Below, one piece after another: positions 1-8,600 of a DNA stretch of 64,000 bases. The notes below the pieces were generated by a model that ran no database searches, was not told the DNA's origin, and was given only the letters and a program-made list of their open reading frames with translations. Source of the DNA: Hominiventricola filiformis. Lineage in GTDB: Bacteria; Bacillota; Clostridia; Lachnospirales; Lachnospiraceae. The position numbers were made by a program, and so were the translations under genes. Within the stretch, counting starts at the first letter, position 1. Each line of letters opens with the position of its first letter. The stretch covers positions 1 to 64,000 of the forward strand of contig NZ_JAJEPS010000011.1 in the NCBI RefSeq assembly GCF_020686965.1, written 5' to 3'.

Positions 1-214
1 AAAACCAGATACCACGGTAAAACTCAGCGTAGATATGGATGATTACTACCGTATTAAAGATGGTAAAGATGCATCCGACAAGCCAGATCCTGGCCAACCG
101 GATCCCGATCAGCCAGATCCTGACCAACCGGACCCAGAACCAGATAATCCGGATCCGGAACCAGATAAACCGGATCCCGATCCGGCCCCTGACCAGGGAG
201 GAGAAGAAGCATGA
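1..214 (+). CDS. C-terminal tail of a secreted protein with a Pro-Asp repeat linker (5' end outside window)
   Basis: The frame starting at base 2 is open from the left edge to a TGA at 212-214 and overlaps the next ATG as ATGA. The visible 70 residues begin with a short folded-looking stretch and continue as an acidic proline-rich linker of repeated PDP / QPDP / EPD units, ending in QGGEEA. Such linkers join a surface domain to a wall or to another domain. The repeat phase matches this frame only; another overlapping open frame here is its shadow. The folded part is outside the window, so the function is unknown. Translational coupling to the next gene suggests the two work together. Confidence 0.7.
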   Translation, partial: KPDTTVKLSVDMDDYYRIKDGKDASDKPDPGQPDPDQPDPDQPDPEPDNPDPEPDKPDPDPAPDQGGEEA

Positions 215-1344
215 AACGAAGACGGATAATTCCAGTGTTGCTGTGTATGATGCTAATATTGCTGGGCGCAGGAACAGCTGTCGGAACTATGAAAGAGGAA
301 GTGCGAAGTGCGGCAAAAGGCTTAAGAACCGCACTGGAAGGAAAAGACGAAATGATCCTAAATCGGCAGGAAATACTGCCTGCTGGCTCTCCCCAGAGTG
401 ACTGGGCGGCCATGGCTCTGGCATTGGCGGGAGAAAAGGACCATTATCAGATTTATGCAAAAAACCTGGAAACCTATGTGGAGGAAACTTATGAAAGGAA
501 TGGCAGCCTTTCTGACCGGAAAGCGACGGAATATGACCGTGTCATTCTTACGGTCCTGGCACTGGGAAGAGACCCGGAACAGTTTGGAGGAGCAGATCTT
601 GTAGAAGATGGCATCTGGCAGTACCAGGGTGGAAGCCTGGGAGACCAGGGCGTGAATGGATGGATTTATTCTCTGATTGCTGCAGATGCAGGATCCTATG
701 AGGAACCACAGGATGCAAAGTATACACGGGAAATGATGGTGGAAGAGATTCTTGCGGAGCAAAACGAGGATGGAAGTTTTGGATTGCAGAAAGGATCGGC
801 AGATCCTGATCTCACAGCCATGGCACTGCAGGCGCTGGCGCCGTATCAGGAAGACAGCGAAGTAAAGGCGGCATCTGACGAAGCACTTGTCTGGCTGTCA
901 GAACACATGACAGAACATGGTTCTTATGTGAGTTATGGGGAGGAAAGTGCAGAATCCTGTGCACAGACGGTCATTGCTCTTTGTGCTCTTGGAACTGATC
1001 CGGCAGAAGATGACCGGTTTGCAAAAAATGGCGTGACGCTTCTCGATGGCATGGAAGCTTTTGCAAGAAATGACGGTGGATATGCACATGCACAGTCTGA
1101 CAGAGAGAGTAACTTTATGGCAAGCGAGCAGGTGCTTCTTGCGAAGACGGCGCTTCTTCGTCTCAGACAGGGTGAAGAGCGGTTATATAGTTTTGAACAA
1201 TACACAGGTCCGCAGGAAAGCGGAACTTCGATGAGGAAAATCGTGATTGCTGTGATCGCGGCAGCTGCTGCAGGAGCAGTGGTACTGGCGGTGAGAAGAA
1301 AGGGGAAGACAAATGCAGGAGCTGACAGAACAGATTCAAAATGA
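211..1344 (+). CDS. Secreted, membrane-anchored alpha/alpha-barrel protein (prenyltransferase/squalene-oxidase repeat family)
   Basis: 377 residues. It has an N-terminal signal peptide (RRR followed by a hydrophobic stretch to about residue 25) and one C-terminal membrane helix (about 340-360) ending in a basic tail, so the middle should face outside. The middle contains repeated helical units with the pattern 'QNEDGSFG..., DLTAMALQALAPY, ...SCAQTVIALCALG', typical of prenyltransferase/squalene-oxidase repeats. The same barrel fold occurs in transcobalamin/intrinsic-factor-like proteins. No catalytic Asp-rich cyclase motif is evident, so a binding role is more likely than catalysis (inference). 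It overlaps the preceding gene by 4 bp and the MoxR gene by 32 bp, making it part of the 1-10 kb operon. Confidence 0.75.
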   Translation: MKRRRIIPVLLCMMLILLGAGTAVGTMKEEVRSAAKGLRTALEGKDEMILNRQEILPAGSPQSDWAAMALALAGEKDHYQIYAKNLETYVEETYERNGSLSDRKATEYDRVILTVLALGRDPEQFGGADLVEDGIWQYQGGSLGDQGVNGWIYSLIAADAGSYEEPQDAKYTREMMVEEILAEQNEDGSFGLQKGSADPDLTAMALQALAPYQEDSEVKAASDEALVWLSEHMTEHGSYVSYGEESAESCAQTVIALCALGTDPAEDDRFAKNGVTLLDGMEAFARNDGGYAHAQSDRESNFMASEQVLLAKTALLRLRQGEERLYSFEQYTGPQESGTSMRKIVIAVIAAAAAGAVVLAVRRKGKTNAGADRTDSK

Positions 1345-2260
1345 GATTAAAAAAGCAATTATTGGTAAGGACGATGTCATCAGAAAAGTACTGATGGCAG
1401 TCCTGGCACAGGGACATATTTTGCTGGAGGATATTCCGGGAGTAGGAAAGACAACGCTTGCCATGGCATTTGCCAGAGCACTGGGTCTGGATTCCAGACG
1501 AATTCAGTTTACTTCCGATACACTTCCCTCTGATATTATCGGTTTTTCTGTATATGAAAAAGAATCCGGAAAACTGCAGTACAAATCAGGAGCGATTATG
1601 ACCAATCTGCTGCTGGCAGATGAGATTAATCGTACGTCCAGTAAGACACAGTCAGCGCTTCTGGAAGCAATGGAAGAGCATCAGGTAACAGTAGATGGCG
1701 TGACCCATCCGCTTCCGGATCCGTTTGTGGTACTTGCAACACAGAACCCGGTTGGTTCTGCAGGTACACAGCTTCTGCCGTCTGCACAGCTGGACCGTTT
1801 TCTTATGCGCCTCAGCATGGGATATCCGGACCGTGACAGCCAGGTGGCGCTGATGAAAGAACGTCACCATTCCAATCCGCTGGATCAGTTAAAAGCGGTA
1901 GTGGATATTCCGGAACTCAGAAAATTGATTGTGGATACAGCGGAAGTCTATGTGGCAGATGAAATCTACGGATACGTAACGGATCTTGCGGAGGCAAGTC
2001 GTCATCAGGAATACATTCAGCTGGGTGTCAGCCCCCGAGGTGCGCTGGCGGTATGCCGGACTGCGAAAGCCAATGCATTTTTGAAAGGCAGAGATTATGT
2101 GCTGCCGGAAGATGTAGAAGAAGTATTTTTATCCGTATGTGCACATCGACTGGTTCTGTCCGCAAAGGCGCGGCTTCATGAATACACTGCAGATGATTTG
2201 CTGACAGAGATTCTGAAAGACGTGAAAAAACCGTCAGTGAAGGAGTTTCGTGCCAGATGA
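1313..2260 (+). CDS. MoxR-family AAA+ ATPase
   Basis: 315 residues. Walker A is GVGKTT near residue 45, Walker B LLLADEINR near 105, and sensor 1 ATQNPVG near 141. The C-terminal lid domain continues to the end. The length is normal for MoxR/RavA-type chaperone ATPases. MoxR genes are classically followed by a DUF58 protein and a transglutaminase-like membrane protein, exactly the order here. They are thought to help assemble or activate extracytoplasmic protein complexes. The start lies inside the previous gene, with GGGGAAG as ribosome site, indicating translational coupling. The ATPase call is certain; the client is unknown but is plausibly one of the neighbouring surface proteins. Confidence 0.93.
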   Translation: MQELTEQIQNEIKKAIIGKDDVIRKVLMAVLAQGHILLEDIPGVGKTTLAMAFARALGLDSRRIQFTSDTLPSDIIGFSVYEKESGKLQYKSGAIMTNLLLADEINRTSSKTQSALLEAMEEHQVTVDGVTHPLPDPFVVLATQNPVGSAGTQLLPSAQLDRFLMRLSMGYPDRDSQVALMKERHHSNPLDQLKAVVDIPELRKLIVDTAEVYVADEIYGYVTDLAEASRHQEYIQLGVSPRGALAVCRTAKANAFLKGRDYVLPEDVEEVFLSVCAHRLVLSAKARLHEYTADDLLTEILKDVKKPSVKEFRAR

Positions 2261-3402
2261 GAAAAAGACAATTCACTGCATTAGGAGGATGGCTGCTGCT
2301 GTTCCTGTTACTCTGTGCAGTTGCGGTGTCGGGAATGGCTCCACAGGTCTGGGGCGGAGTTGTGCTGCTGCTGGTTCTGCCTGTGGGTACCTGGGGGATG
2401 AATTTCTTATTAAAAGAGAAACTGGAAGCAGAATTGAAAATGCCGTCCACAGCTGAGAAAGGAAAAGAGATTCAGGCAGAAGTGACCATTCAGAATCATG
2501 CCAGAATACCGGCAGTTCATCTCTTTTGTACAGTGCAGGCGGAAAACAGGCTGACAGGGGAGAACTCCATACTGGAGCTGATCATGTCTGTACCGGCAGG
2601 AGGAAGTGGCAAAAGTGAGTTCACGATTTGCGGGACACACTGTGGCTATATTCATACAGAGATAAGCAAAGTAACGGTGATGGATTGGTTTGGATTCCTC
2701 CCATTTAGAATTCCTTGTAAAAGCGATGGAAGAACTTCGATTCTTCCTAATACCTTTTCCACGGAAGTGTCACTTCAGATTCCTTACTGTCAGCAGGATG
2801 AGGAGGAAAATTATGCACCGGACCGGAAAGGAAACGATGCGTCGGAGATTTTCCAGCTTCGGGATTATGTACCGGGTGATCCGGTAAAGCAGATTCACTG
2901 GAAGCTTTCCAGCAAATTGAACCACATATTAATTAAGGAAGCAAGTCTTCCGGTATCCCGTTCTCTGCTGGTATTCTGGGACAAGAATACAGAAGAAGCA
3001 AGTCCGGATGAGATGGATGCAATGGCGGAATCGGTATCATCCATCTGTCAGGCATTAAGCCAGGATGGAGTACAGTACACCCTGGGATGGACGGATGGAC
3101 AGGAGATCTGCCAGGAAGAAGCGTTTACATTGGAAGAATTGTTAAGACTTCTGCCACAGATGCTCAAAAACGGGCAGAATCCAGTGGAAGATGGAGTTTC
3201 TCTCTGGATGGATGCTTATGGCCGGGCGGAATATGGAAAGATCATTTATTTTGCAAAGAGGATTCCGGAGAGTCTGGAGGAATTTTCCGGTGGAGAGATC
3301 TCCATTCTGCTCTGCGATGGGATTCCTGCGGATAACCGGTGGAATACCATGGTATACCATGCACAGACTTTTGCAGAGGATCTTCAGATGGTGGTGTTGT
3401 AG
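2257..3402 (+). CDS. DUF58 domain-containing membrane protein
   Basis: 381 residues. Two hydrophobic helices lie at about 10-27 and 33-50, followed by an extracellular or peripheral domain with the DUF58 signature 'YVPGDPVKQIHWKLSSK' near residue 203. A von Willebrand A-like segment follows (SLLVFWDKN). DUF58 proteins partner with MoxR ATPases. The ATG overlaps the MoxR stop as ATGA. The stop is directly followed by the next ATG, so the three genes are tightly coupled. The biochemical role is not established for the family. Confidence 0.9.
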   Translation: MRKRQFTALGGWLLLFLLLCAVAVSGMAPQVWGGVVLLLVLPVGTWGMNFLLKEKLEAELKMPSTAEKGKEIQAEVTIQNHARIPAVHLFCTVQAENRLTGENSILELIMSVPAGGSGKSEFTICGTHCGYIHTEISKVTVMDWFGFLPFRIPCKSDGRTSILPNTFSTEVSLQIPYCQQDEEENYAPDRKGNDASEIFQLRDYVPGDPVKQIHWKLSSKLNHILIKEASLPVSRSLLVFWDKNTEEASPDEMDAMAESVSSICQALSQDGVQYTLGWTDGQEICQEEAFTLEELLRLLPQMLKNGQNPVEDGVSLWMDAYGRAEYGKIIYFAKRIPESLEEFSGGEISILLCDGIPADNRWNTMVYHAQTFAEDLQMVVL

Positions 3403-5613
3403 ATGAGGAAAAAAGACGTGACAAAAACAGGGCTTGCGATGGCGGTGCCGGAAGAAGCGGTGGACGGTGGAAGGGCATATGCCGGAAGATTTCTGGCGGC
3501 TGTGTTTCTGATGATGGGATTATCTGGACTGTTTGTGCCGGCATTTCCTTCTGTGTCTTGCGGATGGGTAATCCCTGGAATCTGCGGCACTTCCATTTGT
3601 CTGGGAATTTTTCTGCTGGCAGGATACAGCAAAGGCCGGCAGGCAGCCGTACTGATCCCTTATCTTTTATTTGCCGGGATCTTTTATGGACGGATTCGGG
3701 ATGGATTTCTGATACTGTCCAATGATATGCTGCATTTTATGACGGAAAAAACAGGAAAGATTTATCTGGACTTTCAGGTAAATGCAGAAGGAAATGTGTA
3801 TTTTACGTTATTTTCCATTGGATTTCTGGCAGCATTTCTGACAGCCAATGCCATCTGGTATGGAACATTATGGCCGGTCTCACCGGTGATTTTTCTGGCG
3901 GCAGCAGCACTGATAAGCGGATTTTCCAGGGAAGTGATTGCGGCAGCTGTATTTCTGGCAGGTGTGCTACTGCTTCCGGTATTCCGGGAACAGATCGGAA
4001 AAGACAGGGAAGAGAAGGGGAATCTTCCGGCTTATGCGGCGGTGATTGCAGTATCGCTGGTACTGCTCCTGACGGCGGGCACTTTCCTGGGAAGAATGGA
4101 CCTGTTTCAAGAGAACTGGTGGAAGGACAGTGTCCATCGTTTTTTGTATGATAGCAGTACGGAGTCCATGCCGGAAGGAAATCTGGAAAATCTGGGAAGC
4201 TGGAAGAAATCCGATGCGGCGGCATTGTCCTTGAAGGCGGATCAGTATGGAAAACTGTATCTGCGCGGCGTCATCAGGGAAAACTACACCGGAACTGCCT
4301 GGGAGGAACTTCCGGCGGAAGAAAAAGCAGACAGTGAGGCGCTGTTTTACTGGCTTCATAAAAATGGGTTTTACGGAAATGAAATGATCGGTCTTGCTTC
4401 TGATCTGACAGAGGAAGAGACGGCAGAACAGACAGTGGAGATCACAAATCTGGGCGCCTGCAGGGAACACCTGTATCTTCCCTATGCGCTGCATGACAGC
4501 TCCTTGCTTTCTGCGGATGTGATTGGTGATGCAGAAGTAAAGAAGAACGAGGAAAACTGGACGATTTCTTATCTTTCGGGAAGCGTTCCCCAGTGGTATG
4601 CCGTATTACAGAAATTGGCGGATCATCAGAAGGCGGACAAAGAGCAGGAATATCTTCGCTGTGAGGATGCTTACCGGAAATACGTATATGATAAAGATCT
4701 TCAGATTACGGATACGGCAGCGGCGACGCTGGGACGTCTGCTTCCCCCTGCGGAAGGCAGGCTGAAACTGTCAGAGATCAAAGAACGTATTTACCAGTGT
4801 CTGGAAGAAAATCTCGCATATGATGAAAGTGCCGTGACACTGAATGGAAATAATGATTTTCTTGCCTATACACTGGAACAGAAGAAAAAAGGATACAGTG
4901 TCCATTATGCGACGGCAACCGTACTGATGCTTCGTTATTATGGCGTGCCGGCCCGGTATGTGGAAGGATATTATCTCCGCCCGGAGGAGGCTAATGCGGC
5001 AGCACCGGGAGAAGAACTGGTGCTGGATGAGACCCATGCACATGCGTGGGCAGAGTATTATCTGGACGGTATCGGATGGATTCCCTTTGAGACAACGCCT
5101 GGCTATATTGATCAGGAAGAGATCGGAGTCAGCGAGGATACTGGTCTGGGACAGGATTCTTACGAAGCGCCGGATAAGGACTACATGGCGCAGGAAGAAC
5201 CGGATACCATGGAAGAAGAATCCGGGGACAGAAGCGAATGGAAGGTGACGCCTGTCTGGGCATTTCTGCTTCTTTTACTTCTGCTGCTGGCTTTGATTGG
5301 GCGTCAGGTTTATCGTAGAAGACAGCTTTTGAAGAAACTCCAGGAAATGGAACAGCTTTCACCGAAAGAAGGTGTGGCGGCCTGGTATGGTTATGCGGTC
5401 TGCCTGATGCAGCATGGGGGAACTGCGGAGGAGAAGGAAAACCGGGAAATGCGGGCACTTTCTGATGAGGCAATGTTCAGCAGTCATCCTATGACGGAGG
5501 AACAAAAGGGACAGGAAATGAAGTTTGCCGAGCAGGTACGGGAAAACTGTATGGCAAAATGGAATCTGATTGAACGGCTGAAATACCGTTGGATTCTATG
5601 TATCTGCCGATAG
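3403..5613 (+). CDS. Transglutaminase-like membrane protein with Ser at the usual catalytic Cys position
   Basis: 736 residues. Several N-terminal membrane helices lie between about residues 25 and 225. An extracytoplasmic region follows, then a transglutaminase-like core at about 470-570, one C-terminal membrane helix near 616-632 and a cytoplasmic tail. The core reads GYSVHYATATVLMLRYYG, then DETHAHAWAEYY and WIPFETTPG. His547 is in place. The usual Cys is Ser499 (codon AGT at 4897-4899) and the usual Asp is Glu562. This is the third member of the MoxR-DUF58-transglutaminase module. The substitution suggests an inactive or altered enzyme, possibly scaffolding; a single base change or strain variant is also possible. 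The ATG directly abuts the preceding stop. Confidence 0.88.
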   Translation: MRKKDVTKTGLAMAVPEEAVDGGRAYAGRFLAAVFLMMGLSGLFVPAFPSVSCGWVIPGICGTSICLGIFLLAGYSKGRQAAVLIPYLLFAGIFYGRIRDGFLILSNDMLHFMTEKTGKIYLDFQVNAEGNVYFTLFSIGFLAAFLTANAIWYGTLWPVSPVIFLAAAALISGFSREVIAAAVFLAGVLLLPVFREQIGKDREEKGNLPAYAAVIAVSLVLLLTAGTFLGRMDLFQENWWKDSVHRFLYDSSTESMPEGNLENLGSWKKSDAAALSLKADQYGKLYLRGVIRENYTGTAWEELPAEEKADSEALFYWLHKNGFYGNEMIGLASDLTEEETAEQTVEITNLGACREHLYLPYALHDSSLLSADVIGDAEVKKNEENWTISYLSGSVPQWYAVLQKLADHQKADKEQEYLRCEDAYRKYVYDKDLQITDTAAATLGRLLPPAEGRLKLSEIKERIYQCLEENLAYDESAVTLNGNNDFLAYTLEQKKKGYSVHYATATVLMLRYYGVPARYVEGYYLRPEEANAAAPGEELVLDETHAHAWAEYYLDGIGWIPFETTPGYIDQEEIGVSEDTGLGQDSYEAPDKDYMAQEEPDTMEEESGDRSEWKVTPVWAFLLLLLLLLALIGRQVYRRRQLLKKLQEMEQLSPKEGVAAWYGYAVCLMQHGGTAEEKENREMRALSDEAMFSSHPMTEEQKGQEMKFAEQVRENCMAKWNLIERLKYRWILCICR

Positions 5614-5627
5614 AGGAGGATAAAAAC

Positions 5628-8600
5628 GTGAAGACTATAAGGAAACTATCAGCACTCCTGATCTTCTGTGCCGCATTATTGATTGGGTTTGGCGGTACGG
5701 TGCATGCAGAGGAAGCGGCTGGGACGAAAACGGTTTACATAACTGCTTCCACAAAGTCGGAAATGATCATAGAACCGACAGCGGTTACGGGAAGAGAAGA
5801 CCAGACCGTAAAGGAACTTCTGGCGGAAAGTGGACATGAGTTCGCAGGACTGGAGGATGGATGGATTGTTTCCATCGACGGAGTGACCGGCAATTACCGG
5901 CGTTTTTTTGACGGAAATGCCTATCAGCTGGATACGAAGCTGAAAGACGTAACGGTTCTCTGTTTTACAGAAGCAGAAGATGCCTATTCAGAAAATATGC
6001 TGGAACTGATCCGTTATCTGGGTCAGTACCGGGCAAAAGAAGATTATGAAAAGCTTCAGAAGTATGAGCCTGCAAAGCAGGCATATGACAATGCATTAAA
6101 AGGACTCTGCCGCGGAGCAGGAAGTGAAGATGCGAAAGGTCTGCAGACAGCTCTGGTGCAGGCGGTCAATGATTATGAAGCAATCTTAAACGGACCAAAA
6201 TATACGGTAATATTTGCCGCGACAAAAGGCAGTCAGACCGTTACCGGTCTGAAGATTACCATGACAGATGCTTATGGGAATGAGACAAAGGCAGATGGCA
6301 CAACGATTCAGGTACCGGCAGGAACCTATCATTTTTCTGTATCCGATGGAACCTGGAACCGGACAGAAGGAAATGTGGAGATTGTCTCTGAGAAAAATCT
6401 GACGGTTGCACTCCCGGATGGCGAATGGTTCGGGGATATTAAGCTACTGGACAAGAACAAAAATCCTTATGCGGGAGAGCAGGACAAATCTGCACATAAA
6501 GCGGTCTATCAGATTCCAGATACCATCAGTTCTTCCGGGATTTATCTGAATGCGGCATCCGGTGCACTTCTGGATGATGCTACAACGCGTCTGAGGACGA
6601 TTTACACAGGAACAGATGGCAAAGACAAATCAGAAACTGCCAGAACCTGGAACAGCGAATATACTGCGCTGGCATTTTGTCTGCAGAAGGGAATGGGTGG
6701 ACGGACGTTCCAGCTGGAAGCACAGTATACTGTTACAGATGAGAACAGGGCGGATTTTGGCTATGTGATGATTCAGTCCTATGAGATGGAACTGCAGCGC
6801 TATCCGACTTTGAAAAATATTTTTGTCAAGGCAGGAAATACGGAGCTGATGACGGGATTTCAGAATCTGACCATGGCATATGAGCTTTGCACGACTTCTG
6901 ACAGAGTGGTTATCAGTGGAACGCCCCTGGAAGAAGGGTGTACGGTACTGGTGGATCAGAATGCTTCCGGCATTGTGGAACTGCCGGAGAAGAAAACCTA
7001 TGAGATTCCGGTATCAGTATCTTATGGAGAAGGAAATCCCACTGTTTATACACTGCGGATCACCCGAACAGATGCCGCCAAAGTGACGTTAAAAGTCCCG
7101 GCGGATACAGAAGTGCAGGTGACGAACCAGGCGTTATCCGAAATCAAGGCAGAGGATGATGGAACTTATTTATTGATACCAGGAGAGCAATATACTTATA
7201 CAGCTACCAAAGGAAGCTGGTATCACAGTACAGCATCGTTCCTGGCTTCAGAAGGAAAGACGGTGCATGTGGCAGCACCAGAGACTAAAGATGCTATGAC
7301 AGCCTTTGCACTGTATGATAATGGAGGAGCAGCGAAAAGAAAAGAATTTACACTGAATTCTAAATATCAGAAGAGTACACATCAGTATGAGTGTGTGGTA
7401 CCGGATATGAATACGGCAGTCTATGCACAGGCAACAGGTGAGACGGGCTATCGGATTAATGCCCGCTATCAGAAGCAGACGACGATTAGTTCAACCAATG
7501 ACGTTTTTTATGAGACGCAGATTAAGAAACCTTATTCCTCAACTGGCGCCTGCACGATCCTCGGCTCACTGGTTGCAAAATCCGGATATGGACAGAACCT
7601 GAGCCTGCGTCTTTCCAAAACTTCAGATACAGATGCATCCGTTACGCTGTATCAGGACTATGAAGTCAAGATTAAACGATCCCTCCATATAATCAATTTC
7701 GCGGCTTCTCTTGGAGGAACTTCCCTTGATCTGACAGATCAGAAAGGAAATATCATCAGTTTTAACCGTAATGTTGATGAATATTGGGTGACGGTAGAGC
7801 GTGGAAGTAAGGCAATTTGGTTCCAGGCGGAATTTCCGAACACGCTGGATACCACGGATTGCTGTGGCGGATATTATGCATTGATGGATGGTGCGAGATA
7901 TGACTCACTGGAAAATGTAGAATTTGCCTTGGGAGATGATCCGGATAGATGGGATGAAAAGAATGTAGCGATTGAGATTCACAATATTGCTGCTGGCAGC
8001 GTTCCCATGACTTATACGATTCACATCAGGCAGATGGATCCGGTAGAGGTGACATTTCAGACGGAACCGGAAAATGCGCGGATCCTCGTGAAAAATAATG
8101 GAAACAAGAAAACAGTGTTGCCGGAGAATGGCGTGTATCGGCTGATCCCCGGAACCTCTTATACGTACCGCATCACAGCCAGCGGATATCGGGCAAAGGA
8201 AGTCAGCAATTACAAGGCATCTTCCCAGGCGGAGACGGTGAACGTTCAACTGGAAAAAGCATCGGAAAATACTTCACTTGTGAAATTTGATGCAGAATGG
8301 CCGACCTTCCGGTATGATGAGGAAAATAACGGAGTAGTAGAAAATATTCCGGTTCCGAGAACTGCAGAGGAAGCCGTTCTGTACTGGTCGACAGCATTAG
8401 GAGAAGGATACGATTCCGATGCATGCGGAAGTCCGATTCTGATAGGGGATTATATTTATACTTACGCAAAAAACCAGATCTATAAAGTGAACAAAATGAC
8501 GGGAGAAGTGGAAGCCAGCGGAACCATGGATCATGCTTCCAGCTTTGCCATTAATCCGCCGACCTATGCGGACGGCATGATCTTCGTGGGGCTGGCGAAT

